NCBI GenBank assembly: GCA_019918135.1
Contig: WBZZ01001282.1
Coordinates: 1-64,000 of the forward strand
Length of the DNA stretch: 64,000 bases
From: Paulinella micropora
Lineage: Eukaryota > Cercozoa > Imbricatea > Euglyphida > Paulinellidae
Direction of reading: 5' to 3'
Part shown: in pieces, positions 1 through 12,574 of the stretch
How positions within the stretch are numbered: the first letter of the stretch is position 1
Layout: every line of letters begins with the position of its first letter
Program-made: the position numbers and the translations under genes
The notes under the pieces: generated by a model
What the model was told of the DNA's origin: nothing
What the model saw: only the letters and a program-made list of their open reading frames with translations
Databases searched by the model: none

Positions 1-117
1 ACTCACCGCACACCCCGCCCCCCCCCCCCTCCAATCCCCATACCCTGCGTTTTTTTGTGATAGATTTTCCTCTTTGGTTTTCTTTTGTAAATAATTTTGG
101 GCTAGCGCAACGAATTA
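1..117. other. C-run and AT-rich spacer before first gene
   Basis: The left edge holds a run of about 14 C and short T-rich sequence. I see no gene here. Similar C or G runs sit between many genes of this window. Confidence 0.5.
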
Positions 118-2367
118 TAATGGCGTTGGCCGCAAGCGGGCTAGTGTTTCGTTTTGAGGGTAATCCCGAGACCTTTGCCGCCGTTACCGAGGATAGATTA
201 AGCTTTGCCTGCCTACTGAAACATGCGGACGACACACGAACACACTTAGATGTAGCGGGCCTTGAGCCTTCAGCAGCGGTGTTACAGCTGCTGGTATTCT
301 GCAGAGCAGACCTCCGTCTGTTCTACAAGTGGTGGGCCAAATCACGGGCCGCTGCCTTCCGGTGCAAACTCTGTCTAAACAGCAGGGGCGCGGCCTAACC
401 TTTCCGCCACACAGCCTGCGCAACCCCCCGTTGCGCATTCTCTCCCTACTCCGATCGACCTGATCATTGATAAATTCTTGACCAAGCACGACAGTCACCG
501 CCAACTGCGGCGCTTGCTCCGGTTTATGACACCCAAAAAGGACAATCTCCTCCTCCAGCGGCAGTTGTTGCGCGGAATGCGCCAAATTTTGCACGCTTTC
601 ATGACTACCGAACGCTGGCAGAGTCTGCACCGGCTGCGCACCGGCGATGATTGTTATGAATTTTGCAGGAATCAGTGGAGCAAATGTACCGGCGGTATTT
701 TGAACCGTGAACTTGAAGAATGCCTAAAGAACGCGTGCAATAATGTTCAGCTTAGGGAAGAATTCTTAAGCCCTAGCTCCGACGTGGTGGTCGATTTGCA
801 ATATCTTCCCGACAGCAAGCAGGACAACAAAAATGGCTGGTTGTCTGCTCGGCGCGGCGAAAAAACGCCGCGAGCGGTCGTAGTGCAGAGCTTTCCCGGC
901 GACTTCCGCTCTGGAGATTTTGTCACTCTATTGCTGAACTTATTGAAAAACCCCACGTCTTGGCTGTACGGTGTCAGGATCCTCGAATTGCATCTCGGCC
1001 GCGGTGGAATGCCCCAGGATGCAAAGGACCTATTATTCGACAGCCTGCCGCTGCAAAAGATCACTATACATTTCCACAGCTCCAGAGGATCGGGCGCGTT
1101 CAGAAAGTTAAGTTTCTCTGCTATGCATGAATTGAAACACTTGAAGGTGATCGCGCCCCATCGGCTGGATTCGCTATACTTTCGAAATTGCTTATTTGAC
1201 CCTCTCCCGTCACGTCGGGAATGCCTGCAAATACGCGCAAGCGTGGACAATTGCTATTTCGAGAATTGTCATGGCCACGCCGCGCAAGAACCTAATTTGA
1301 TAATAGACTGGGCGACAGTGGCCTGCAACAAAGTAGAAGTTTTGAACAGCCCGGGAGTGTCACTCGCGGGGCTTGCAGATGCCAAACACCCGATCAAGTT
1401 AGTATCTCGCAACCAACCACCGGCGGCCGCGCGATCGTGGTGGCCGTTTGCTGCACAGGATCTGGCAGACACGATTTTAGATGGCAAGGATGATTATGAA
1501 GTTTTTCTTTCAGAACCAACTGCAGAGCAGCTTAAGCAAGCGCTGTGCGCCAAGGGGCAGGAAAAATTGACCGTAAAGAACTTTCAAGGCAGCTGGCCCA
1601 AAGTAGAGACCCAGGCCTGGAGGATATTGGAAATGCGTGACTGCCCGCCCTTCATCTATCAGCACGCCGAAACAGTCATTTATACAAGCTCTGATGTAAA
1701 GGAAGTCTTATCAATAACGTGCAGTCAAAGAAAAAAGCAGGAAAGCTTGACTGTTAAGTTGGAATGCAAAATTACCCAGCAACTAAAGCTGGAAACAGAC
1801 TCGCCTGCGAACAGAGAAGTGACACCGTTAGTACTGGTATGTGAAACACCTCCGCCTCAATTGATTGTCTATGCAGACCAGCGAGTTCGCGCACGCCTCA
1901 CGGTGCACATAAACTGCGATCATTGGTCTATAAACGAAACGCTCTTTGCCGCCAGGGTCAAGAACTTCCATACTCTGTTCCTGGACGGTCTCGAATCCGA
2001 GATTGACTTGTCCACACTAGATATTCAATTCAGATGGCTCAGGGTCCTGGTGCCCGACAAGAAAACTGCGGCTGGCGTGTGCCATGGAGGTCCTAGCGAG
2101 CTACCCGTTGTAATCACCAAGTCAGCCCTGTGGAGTCCTGGATCGAAAAAGCTCCTGGAGAATATGAACAATACAAGCAGCATCGTCGTGCTGCACGATG
2201 ATGAAAAAGTATACTTTGTCAAATCTCACGAGACTAATTTAAGACTTAGAAGAACTAGTACAAGGGCCAGACCTGACTGGCCCCGCGCCGCATTTTTTTC
2301 CTCCTGCCGTGATGCCGCCGCCCCTGACATTCCAGCGGGGCGGTACCTCAAATTTTACTACGCCTAA
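118..2367 (+). CDS. Unidentified protein, possible BTB/POZ-like N-terminus
   Basis: The first in-frame ATG is at 118. A 93-codon frame (118-398) is followed by a long 629-codon frame that ends at 2367, with one frame change between them around 340-480. The first ~90 residues have a helix/strand pattern loosely like a BTB fold (motifs LDVAGLEP and LLVFCR), which is an impression and not an identification. The long part is leucine-rich with scattered Cys and irregular LRR-like spacing, but no repeat is regular enough to name. Codon use matches the GC-rich neighbours. The start at 118 is preferred because no ATG begins the downstream frame. It could be two genes. A perfect hairpin follows the stop by nine bases. 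Confidence 0.5.
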
Positions 2368-2375
2368 GCTACCCT

Positions 2376-2395
2376 AGTAGCGCAATTCCGCTACT
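2376..2395 (+). terminator. Hairpin after first gene
   Basis: A perfect 7 bp stem (AGTAGCG / CGCTACT) with a 6-base loop starts nine bases after the stop codon and is followed by a T-rich stretch. Hairpins at transcript 3' ends are a known habit of several giant-virus families, so a 3'-end role is inferred. Confidence 0.5.
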
Positions 2396-2668
2396 CCTGC
2401 AGGAGCTTGATTTCTCTCTTTTTTATAATTGTCGTCGTACATGCTGGTTTGTATTTTTTTAAGTAAAGAAATTGCGACAACCAATTTTATTGTTTGTGTG
2501 CAAGATTTTTTCGTGAGTTGGCACTACTTCTTGTTTTTTTTAGCGAGTGGTGGGGGAGTAGGGGGGGGGGGGGGCGGACGCACGGGGCAACTTCCCACTT
2601 CCTCTTTCCCACACCCCCCCCCCCCTCCATTCCTTCCACAACCTCGCACGTCCGTTGTTTTTTTTTGC
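2396..2668. other. Spacer with G and C runs
   Basis: Intergenic DNA between two convergent genes. It is T-rich, then holds runs of about 12 G and 10 C. No convincing gene is seen. Confidence 0.5.
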
Positions 2669-5600
2669 CTACTGGGGCGGGGTGCCGTACTCGTCGGCTA
2701 TGGCCATGACCTTGGCCTTGCAAATGCCAGAGTCCGTCTCGGTGGCCCCCGTCTGATCCCCCACGACGCGGACCAGGGCCGACAGCGTAGACTGGCCGCA
2801 GACGATTTCTTTGGTCGGGACCGGCAACGATTTGTTCGAGGGAAAATCGCGCCGTTTGCAGCTGCAGCCCTGTTCGCCCTCCGGGCGCAGGCACCTGAAC
2901 TTTTTGTCTACCGCGCACAGGCACTTGGCAGGCTTACCATCGTTGTTGTAGTAACGAGTAGCTGACACGTGGCAGGCGGGCGTACAGATGCGGTCCTGGC
3001 AGAACCTGCCGCCAAAGCCCGCCTCGCACTGACAGGCCTGGCCGTCGGCCGCTGTGCGCATCGCGGCCTCGTACCGAGCCTCACGCGCCGCGTACTTGAG
3101 GTAGGCAGGGAGCTGGAAACGGTCCAAGCGGTACGAAAAATGGGCGAGGGCCGGCAGATGATCGTGCGCCTCCAGCGGAAAGATGGCCGGCCTCCTCGTA
3201 CTGCCCTATATACCAATTCCAGACACACTGTTTGTCGGCGGTGCGATTGTCGTAGCACCCCCCGCTCAGCGTGACGTACTCACAGAACTGTCCGAAGTAG
3301 CCGGGGCTGCATTTGCCGCACTTGCTTCCACCGCTAGACTGGTTGTGCAAGCATACCCCCGACGTCTCGCTGCCGGGCACGAGAAAGCTGACACGGGGCA
3401 GCTCGCAGCCAAAACTCTCGCCGCGCTCGACACTTGCGCCAGCGGCCCGCTTGCACTCAACCGCCGGGCTCTGGAAGCAGCCCTCAGGCGGTATGTTGCA
3501 GCTGGCGGGCTGGCCGTAGGGCGAGCTGGTCCAGCAGTTGCTAACAAAACCCGCGAACGGTTGCGCCACGCAGTAGCGCGGGTCTCCCTGCTCGTACAAG
3601 TAGCAGTCCTTCCTGGCGCCCCCCGTGAGCGAGCGCAAAAGCACCACAGCGACACGTCGCGGCCCTCTCGCCCTCGCGGAGGCTACACAGACGCCGCGCC
3701 CGCTGCAGTCCTCGCCGTTGCCATACGCAAGCTTGGACTTGCACACGCCGCGCCCGTCGATGTCGCGCGCGTCCTGTCGCAGCACGCGCGCAACCCTGGG
3801 CTCGCCTTGCTCGTCGTACACCAGCGTGGTGGGGTCCGTGTTCGGCTTGATCCGGAAGCCGCTGTTGGACTGGCAGCGGCCGTTGCTGCCGCAGATGCCC
3901 CGGTCCCAACCGCAGGGCACCACGTTAGCGTCGCGCGGCGCCACCTCGGTGTCGGGCACGGACCACGACAACGTGGATTGTGCGTACCAGTCGTAATTGT
4001 GCGGCACAGGCTGCGGGCAGCGCGGCACAAAACAGCCCCGCCATTGTCCGTCCACCAGCACCGGCTCGTTGCGCCACAGCGGGAAGGACAGGGAGGAGCA
4101 GTTGCCGCTGCCCGAACTCTAACGGGCGGTGCCGTGCGAGAACGCATCAATCGTTACCCAGTTCCGCCAGTTCCAGTACGCCGCAAACTGCCAGGGCCAC
4201 GTCATGGCCAGCGTTTCGCAGCGGGCGGGCAGCGGCTCGTGGCACGTGAGGTCCAGTTTCTCTGGGCCGCCCCACGGCGCGTCATAGTCACAACGACCCG
4301 CCAGGCCTGCGTTCGTCAGCGCGCCGCCGGACCAGGCCGGCACGAAGTAGCGCAGCAGCGTGTGCGACCGCGTTTCGGCTACTGCCACGGCGTGGTCGCC
4401 CGGCCGGAAGCGGTCCGCCGCCGAGCTGCGCGGGCGCGCCGCCCGCAGGTCGTCCTGCGCCTGGGCCTGCAGCTGCACCTCCGCCGCCGACCCCGGCCAC
4501 GCGCCGCCGCTGCGCGAAACGCAGGCCTCGTTGCCGGCGCCGCAGCCCTCTGGCAGAGCCCGTGCCGTAACGGCGGCGGGCTTGCCGGCGCGGCGGGCCT
4601 CGTAAACGTCCCTGAGCACGAGGGCGTCGCGCACTACCTCCCGCACGAGGTCCACGCGAAGCAGCGCTCGCTGGACTAGCGACAGCTGATCCTGTGTAAC
4701 CCCCTGGTGATCTTGCAAGGAAAAGAACTTGCCGGTCGCAGATTCACTCAGCCGCTTGCTGGGAACAGCGTCGGCGGCCGTCAAGTTCAGCAGCGCCAGG
4801 TAGTAGCCGACCGCGAGCCTCGCGGCGGCGTAGCCGGCAACCGTGCCAGCTGTTGGCACCCAGGCGTTGGCCGGACAATGAAGCTGGTTGCAGCACACCT
4901 GCCTCCGCCACTCTGTCTCGTTTTTGTTAGCCAGCACGGCCGCCAAGCCCGCCAGCGTTTCCGGGTCGGGGGGCAGGCACTCGTCCTTTGCCAGCGCGCG
5001 CCAGTTTTCTTGCAGCGTCAGCCTCGCACGCGACAGCGCGGCGGGCCGCCAGCCGGACCAAGACCAGTCGGCCAAGCGGTTGCAGGCCTGGTTGACACGC
5101 CTGTCCAGGGCCACGACCGCGCTCTGCAGCGACGTGACAATGACGTCGCCCCGCGCCGCAAGTTCCCCTTCTGGCACCGGGTGCAAGTAACGCGTGCCCT
5201 GCCTGTCGGCGTCTAGCTGGTGCAGCCGCCCGGGGTCCAGGCGCCGCAGTTCCGATAACGGGAAGTTCAGCTTGCGCTCGCTAAAGAACACACCGCGTTC
5301 GCAAACACCACGATCGCCTGGCTACGCACGTCCTCGAAGCACAGCTGGCGCTGCGCGTCGCTGGGCGCCAGCACTGCGTTCGCGGTCGGGCGTGGGTACG
5401 CAGTGAGCTCCGCAAAAAGGTTCGGGCTGCAAACAGTGTCGTTAGCGTGCGGCACCCGTCGCAGCCCCGCCCCCGGAGAGTAACTAAGCCCCCGCCGTGC
5501 CCAGCCAGCAGCAGCCCTGCACGCTGCAGCGCACTGCCCCGCCGGCCGATGACGACGACGACGCGACCGTGCCGGCGGGGCAGTGCACCGTGCACAGCGG

Positions 5601-8600
5601 GAGCCCCAGCCCCGGGCGCAGCGCACAGGCGGGCGTGGCGGCGCCGGCGTCGTCGGCGCCGATGCACCAGGCGCACCGGTCGTGGTCGGCCGCCAGCACC
5701 TCGCCCAACAAAATGCGGCCGCCTTCCCCGCTCCAGAGGCGCCGCAACAGCGACAGGACCGCGGCCGGCAGTTCACCGACGCTCGCGCGCGGGTTCGTGC
5801 CGCGCAGGCTGTGCTCCAGCAGCAAGCCCCTGCTGGCAGCCTCCGGCACGTCGTCCGCCAGCCACAGCAACACCAACTCGTCCAGCGACACGAGCCCGCG
5901 GGCCGCGCAGCTCAGGCCGCCGGACGACCTAGTGACTAAGTGCTGTTAGTGCAGAGCCGGAACGCGTCCAGATTGGCCTTCGACAGCCCGCCGCTCTGCA
6001 TGTCAAAATAGCACTGGGTGTCGATCAACACACTGGGCGCCAGCGCCTGAACAATTGGCGTCCAGTGCACGCCGCAGTCACAAGGCACCGGCGTGGCGCT
6101 GACACTCCCGGCCCACGACATACAGAACGGGTCAGACACAGGGTCGCGCGTCCAACCCCCGTCGCACTCGATGGTGCCGCCCGTGGCGGCACACGCGTAC
6201 GCCAGCGCCCCGCAACGGTCCTCTGTTAGGCCCAGCGTCTGCCGGGCCACGGGGCACAGCATGCGTGCCGGGCCGGCGCGGGCGTTGTGGCACAGCAAGT
6301 AGTCGTCAGTCACGCGGTCGTTTAGCATCATGTCCCGTTGCAGCGCGTCCAGCAATTGTCTGGACACTTGGCCGCGACCATTGACAGGGGCTCACACACC
6401 AGGTCCGTGGTCCCGCAACGGAAGCGCTGTTCATGGAAGAGCGACAGCTCGCAGTCTGCCTCGGACCAGCGATCCGACAGTGCCGGCCCTGTCCCACAGT
6501 ATGTCACGCACCGGCCCTGCAGCGCGGGGCACAGCCCCCCCGTGAGCGCGTGGTCGGTGCCGAGCCAGCAGCCACTGGCGGTTGGCTCGTCCTGCAGGCT
6601 GCCCAACCACCAGCCGCCACGCAGCTCCGGCAGGCGTGCCGTCCTGCACTGGCCACTCAGCTCGCACTCGTTCACGCACTGCAGCGCCCGGCCAAATTCC
6701 TGCGGGAGGCAGTGGACGGGCAGCGCGCTGCAGTACTGCACCAGCTGTAGCGAGCCCTTGGGCCGCGCGGCACACGCGGGCGGCACCGGCGCGCGCAACA
6801 CGTCCTCGTCCGAGCCCAGCTCGCAGTAGCTGAGCCCGCGGCCGGCCAGCGCCGTTTGTACCTGCGGCCAGGACCAGCGCCACCCGTTCGCCCACACCAC
6901 GGTCCCGTCGCTGGTGGCGTTCGCGCGCACCAGCGCGTGCGGCAGGTCTGCGGGGCACCGCCAGCACCGCCCCGCACGCGCCGAGCGCCAAGGCTTCGGC
7001 GTAGTCTACCGTACAGTTGAACAGGCGCCAGCGGCCGTTGCCGCTGCAGGCAAAACATCCTCCTGTGGTGGCGCTGCACGAAACTGCCTGCCCCCCGCAC
7101 GTCGCCCCCCACCGCGAGGGCCGGGACCAAGGGTGGTCGGCGGCGCACCGCCACCAGTCGGTGTTGTCAACGAACGGCGGCAGCTGTGCCAGGCACAGCT
7201 CGGCCCCGCAGCTCACGTTGCGCCCGGGCGGGCACGCCAGCACAACAGAAGCCGGCAGGACGGCGCTGCACCCCACGGTTGAGGGCCAACCCGTCACAAG
7301 CTGCTGCCGCACAAGGTCTGGCTGAAACCGTGCGCAGTAGCGCACGAGGCGCGCGCAAGCCGCGCTAGCATTAGCCGCTGCTGGCAGCAGCAGGTGGCAC
7401 CAATTATCTGAGCTTGCTAGCGCGCAGCTCGCGCCTGTCTCGTTGGTCTGCCCCTGCGCCGCAGTGAGCGCGCACTGTACAGTTGTAGCCCCGCACGTCC
7501 AAGTCACGTTCCGCACATATTGCGCTTCGGGTGCAATGGCGCAGTAGTACAACTAGTTGTACGGTGGCAATTTGCCAGGCGCCGCGTAGTTGTTGGCTGA
7601 ATGCACAAGGAAGACACAGCCCCCGACCTGTGACGCAGTTGGCGCGGGATTTGTGTTTAGGCGCTGCGGCGGCCGGCAGCAGTGCAGCTCGCTCGGCTGC
7701 AGGGTCAGCAGTTGTCGGCAGTCGCCGCCGGCGGCCGCGGCCACGACACTGGAGTTACGCCGCGCGCAAGCCAGGCCAGCCGGTCCGTCAGGGACCAGCA
7801 CAAGTACGACCCGGCGCTGTCTTGCGTGCAGCGCAGGTCGTGGTAAGAGCACGCCGCCCCTAGTAGCGAATAGGTCTCGGTGGTGCAGGCGTAAGGGCAG
7901 TTCTGTAACGGCACGGTCGGGGGCATTGTCGGGGGTGAAATATCAGGCGGAAAACACTGCTGGCACAGCAGCTCGGCCACGCCCCCGGCCGACTGCGCCA
8001 GCCAGGGGTAGTTAGCCACAACTGCCGCTCCGTCGCTCCCGGCCCAGAACGCCTCGCGGCCCGACGCGCGCGCGCGCGTTTCCGCGCGCAGCAGCTGCAA
8101 ACCAACCGAGGGACAGCCGACGCAGCCTTCGGGGCCGCACCACGTTTCCGAAGAGGAGCATGCCAGGCGCCACAGCTGGTCGTGAGCCGCGATATCACAA
8201 AAAGCTGGCGCCGGCGCCGCGGCTAGGGGCCAGCTGCAGTTGAAGTCCACCGTCGGGTCGAGCGCGTGGCGCAGCAGCTCGCAATCGCCCGACAGCGCCC
8301 TGGCGCCGACCGTGCCGTCGAGCACGAAGGCGCGCGAGCTGTTGGCGCGGCACCGGTACTTCGTGCCGTTGGGCTGCAGCTCGCAGGCGATCTGCGAGGA
8401 ACCGGGCCCACAGGGCGTGACCACGCGCGCCAACGCCGAGCACACAACGGACGGCTCCGGCGACTCGCCCAGGACGAACGGAAAGGCACAGCTGTAGCTC
8501 TGCAGCAGCTGGTGCGCCTGGTAGCACAGGTGTCCGGCCCGGTCGCCGCCGTCCGTCGTCAGTTCGACGATTCCATTGGCCGGCGGCGGGCCCAGGACGG

Positions 8601-11091
8601 ACCAAACGAAGCTGGCCTCCACGCGGGTCGCGGTCGTAGATAGCACGGGCCGCCCTGCGCTTGAGAGTAGGTAGTAGCAGTCGGCAGTCGTTGTCGTGTT
8701 GTACCAGAGCTCGAGACGGCAGTCGGGCAGTTGACGTAGTAGTGCGGCGCCTCGGCACCGCGGGCTGCGGCAGCCCCTGCTCTAGAGTGCACGACGGCCG
8801 CGCGGTGCACCACGTCCGCGGGTCGGCGCCCTGGGGGCAGCGCCAGACTACCGGCAGCACGTCGTCGTCTGCGCCGCCGCCGCCGGACCGCAGCGGCGGG
8901 CGCGGTACACAGAAGCGCAGGCCGTCCCCGACAAGGCCGGCGGCGCAGCGGCAGCGCGGCCAAGTGTTGAGCAGCTCGCACGTGGCATTGGCGGTACATT
9001 TGAGGCGGTCCAGCAACCGCAGCGCGCTGCCGCCCGTAGTTTGCGTCACTGGCAGGCGTATCAGAAACGACGACTGGTTCAGCGACGTCCGACCAGTCAG
9101 CAGCCGCGCGATCAGCAGGTTATAGTCCTCGCGCTCGTCGGGCTGCAATTTCAGGCACGCCACCCGCATGAAGATGTTGTTAGACAAGCCCTGCAATTCC
9201 AACGAGGCGGTGATGTCAAAGGCGGCACGTTCGTTGACTGGATTTTGCGCGAGTATTCGTGCAGTCCGCCCCGCCGGGTCTAGCACTACGAGCCGCAGCT
9301 GCGGCCTGGCGCTCCCGCCGCAGTAGTGGACCTGTCCGACGCTGGTGGCAATCTCGTCGAAAGTAAAGGTGCCGTTGTTGCGTGGGTCCTCGGTCGTCGA
9401 CACGAGTAGCAGCGAGCCGGCCGACGTGACGACCAACGCTGATCGAGCGGACGGGATCGACAGGCACTGCACCACTCTGTCCGACGATGACGGTGACCAC
9501 AGCAGCCGCGACTTAATGTATGTAGTCTCCAGCAAAACGTTTAGATTACACTGGCCTGCCAAGGCTATTCCACTCGTTGCGTTGTCTAGGAGCGGCGCGG
9601 CCCACGCGGGGTTGAGAGCCGCTGCGGCCGCGCCCGGGAACGCTACCGGGCTCCACCTGGTATCAGACCAGTTGTACAGGTAATACTGGAATAAAGGCGC
9701 TTCTCCTGACGTCGCGGGGTACCAGGTCCCGAAGCCGGGGCACAATGACAACGTGAACAGGAGGTCTTCCCTAGTAGCCACTTGCACCAGATTCAGGAGG
9801 CAACCGTTGCCGACTCGGATGGAACGCGCGCCCAGGGGCTGCCCCTGCCACTCCGCCCCGTCTGCTTCCGGGGGCGGCCAGCCCCAACGACATGCTGTTA
9901 GTATGTCGTCTTGATCTGTCACGCCCCAGAGCGCACCGCGTGAAACCTGCGCCCGGCCATGGAGAGGGCTTGCGCTCAGGCGCCTGAAAAGCAGGGCAAC
10001 GCTGCCCGCCGCGGTCGTGGTGCTGACGAACACGTAGGTAGACCCTCCGCTGTCTGCCGTACTACCGTACGTTAGTACTACGTCGTCGGTCCCGTCCCCG
10101 TCCAAGTCGCCCAGCAGGAGGTCCGCGTGTGCCCACAGCAGCTTGGTTTCTTCGACCATCAGCAGTGTTTCGAACTGCAGATTGCCCATGCTCTTCAGCA
10201 GCTCGATCGTAGTGAGCAAGCGGCAGACCAGCCCGCCGGCCAGGGCCGGCAATACTTGCCCTGCTTGCGGGCAGGTGTACACAACCCCTCTACCGCCGTT
10301 GTTGTCGACGTAGCCGGCCGAGCAGAACAGGGTACAGGACCCGCCTGGCATCAGCCCGTTGCAGTGCGTGCCGTACTCCGGGCCCCTTGGGAGGTACGGC
10401 ACGCAGGGCATGGCCACACAGCCAGTGGAACCCTTGCCCTGCTGCACAGGATCGTTGATTAAGAAGGCCGTTGCGTTACACGTGCACGTGAAGCTGCCGT
10501 CCGTATTCTGGCACAACGCCTGCGGGTGGCACGGATTACGCCAGAATAATTGATTAGATGGATTGCACTCATTGATGTTGTAACAATAGTCTTGAGCGAT
10601 CCAAGATCCGTACAGAGGTGCCCGTTTCGTATTGTATGGGAACTGCTGTAATAAAGGGCAAAACGCGTATGGACTGTCTTGCGGTACAGTATAATAGCCA
10701 GGCTTGCATATCTTTATGCATAAGCTGTCAGGGTTGCTACAATACTTGGTCAGATCATACTTGTTGAAGTCGATGCCGGTGCTGGTTTCTAGTGAGCAAA
10801 CAGTCGTGTACTCTGCGGGTTGTTTTGGAGCTTGCATGTGTAGGCCCCCGGGTTCTGAAAGTATGGGAAGTAATACGGCAATTTGCATAAACACCAGTAA
10901 TCCTGCGCGCTGTTCGACAGGTCAGGGACCTGCATGGCTGCGTGATAGTCTGCATAACGCAGGCCTTGCGCCCAAGTGAAGGAAGTGACTGCATCTCTAC
11001 AATCAGCAAACTGCTTGCTGGCGTAGAAGCAAGGTAGTTCTGCGAGGGTATCATAGTTGCACACCACCGTTATGTCTCTCAGCAAGCTCAT
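2669..11091 (-). CDS. Giant cysteine-rich EGF/Sushi-like/FG-GAP surface protein, frame broken
   Basis: A single protein style runs on the minus strand for 8.4 kb, from an ATG at 11091 to a stop at 2669. It implies a protein of roughly 2,700-2,800 residues. Near the N-terminus there is a calcium-binding-type EGF module (NINEC...NTDGSFTC), then a Sushi-like stretch (GGSCTLFCSAGY), then an FG-GAP/integrin-type repeat (GDLDGDGTDDVV), then another EGF module (CELLNTWPRC). The remaining two thirds carry dense Cys with Trp and N-glycosylation sites, and EGF-like modules again near the C-terminus (CEAGFGGRFC, CSPGYFGQFC). A secreted or particle-surface adhesin is inferred; no clear signal peptide is seen at the chosen start. 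The frame is interrupted roughly eight times. The N-terminal ~2.1 kb is duplicated further right. Confidence 0.6.
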
Positions 11092-11560
11092 GTCTGAATC
11101 AACATGTTTTTATTTGGTTGTAAAAACGATCAGAGACAGCGGCCGGGAGGGGGGGGGTCCGAGAAAAGGAAAAATCTGGCTTATATCTTCTTTTTTTTTT
11201 TGCTTTTCTGCGCCTTTTTTTTCTTAAAGTTAGAAAAGGAAACAACCAAGACTTTTTTAAAAAACAGCGCCGCCCTAGAAAACGACCAGCTCTCTCAGTC
11301 CTTTTTTTTCAAAGTAGGCGGGTAAGGGCTGTGGCAGGAAAAAGAAAAAGGAACGTCGTATAAATCCCTTTGCGCCCCACCCACCCACCCCTCTCTCTCT
11401 CTCTCTCTCTTTCTCTCTCCCTTCCGCCCCCCTTTCCCCCTTTGCCATTCTCTCTCACCCTCCCCCCCACACCCTCCCCCCACCAAACAGAAAAAAAACA
11501 GTGAATTGGAAGGGGGGGAGGGGGAGTACTGTCCTGTGAGCAAAAAGCCAATGGCATGAG
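11092..11560. other. Spacer with CT microsatellite
   Basis: Noncoding DNA between two minus-strand genes. It contains T runs, A-rich sequence and a (CT)n tract at about 11392-11428, then C-rich sequence. Proline-rich or arginine-rich frames here are by-products of the repeats. The same spacer recurs in unit 2 with a longer CT tract. Confidence 0.7.
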
Positions 11561-12574
11561 CTAGAAATGTACGGGCCCCAGGTACTGCCCGACCAGCCCC
11601 GCGACGCACGCGGGCCAGCGCAAAGATTGTGTACACCAGGGCGCGAGCTCGTGCGTGTACCAGCGTTCGCGGCCGCTGTCGAGCCCGCTCCAGTCCGCCT
11701 CGCAGTACCCAGGGCCGGCACAGGCGCGCAGCCCGCACAGGCTGCCGCCCTTACGCACGAGCGAGACACGGACGTACGAGGCGGGCGACACAAACGTTCC
11801 AGTCAGCGCGGCCAGCGCTCTAGTGTCGCGCCCGTCGGCGGGCGTGGCCTCGATCAGCTGTCCGCCGTCGTCGCGTACCCAGTTGAGCGCGTGCTCAGCT
11901 CCTGTACAGCGGTACAGCCGCAGCCACAGCCGCACGCGGCCGCGGTCCACCACTGCGCGGTCCAGGAACAACTGGATTTCTTGCACGGGCTGCACACCGC
12001 GCGGGATCAGCCGCAGCCAGACTTGGTCGCCAGCCAGGGCCTGCGACAGACGCAGCGCGTCGGCCACGCGCCGCGCTTGCGCGGCCAGCACTTTGCGGTG
12101 CACGGCCCGCATGGTCTGTTCGAAAGCGTCCCGCAGGCGGTCCCTAGCGTTTGGCGCCCTGCGGCTCCAGCACCGGCGCACAAACATCCATTGCCCGGCG
12201 CTGGTCTTGTGGGTGGCGTACTCGGGGGCATCGGCGCGTAGCCTCACCAGCAGGTCCGCGAGCAGCTGCCCCCGCACCCACGCGATCGTCCGGCCCCTCG
12301 TGCACACGCTCCGGATGCAGTGCGGATTCTTGTGGAAGACGCACCACAGCATTGCCAGATCAACGCCGGGGCAGTGCTGCCAGCCTTCGGCCAGCAGGTC
12401 GTCTACTGTGTGCGTTAGCGACCGTGGAGTGCAGATGAGCCTTTGCAGCAGCACCTTCCGTGTAGAGGCGTCTAGCGCGAAACGGGGTGCGGAGGGCACG
12501 CAAGGCGCGGCTGTCGGTACAGCCCAGTCGACACGGCAGGGCTCGGGCAAACCGGTAGGGGCCGAGCCCTGCAT
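11561..12574 (-). CDS. Conserved unidentified 337-residue protein (unit 1 copy)
   Basis: An uninterrupted frame from ATG at 12574 to TAG at 11561. I do not recognise the family. It is rich in Arg, Leu and Trp; the middle third looks helical (many RLRDAF-like heptads) and the last third has several Cys and Trp. The copy in unit 2 encodes an identical protein. The one base difference I found inside the gene (position 12175 against 20724) swaps CGG for AGG, both Arg. Being intact in both copies, when neighbours are broken, suggests it is functional or very recently duplicated. It lies head-to-head with the AlkB-like gene across a long low-complexity spacer. Confidence 0.75.
   Translation of the reverse strand: MQGSAPTGLPEPCRVDWAVPTAAPCVPSAPRFALDASTRKVLLQRLICTPRSLTHTVDDLLAEGWQHCPGVDLAMLWCVFHKNPHCIRSVCTRGRTIAWVRGQLLADLLVRLRADAPEYATHKTSAGQWMFVRRCWSRRAPNARDRLRDAFEQTMRAVHRKVLAAQARRVADALRLSQALAGDQVWLRLIPRGVQPVQEIQLFLDRAVVDRGRVRLWLRLYRCTGAEHALNWVRDDGGQLIEATPADGRDTRALAALTGTFVSPASYVRVSLVRKGGSLCGLRACAGPGYCEADWSGLDSGRERWYTHELAPWCTQSLRWPACVAGLVGQYLGPVHF

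Noticed and set aside
3183-4679. Plus-strand 498-codon frame opposite the giant cysteine-rich gene
   Set aside because: Ala/Arg/Val-rich shadow of GC-rich antisense DNA; no domains, and the minus strand has clear EGF patterns.
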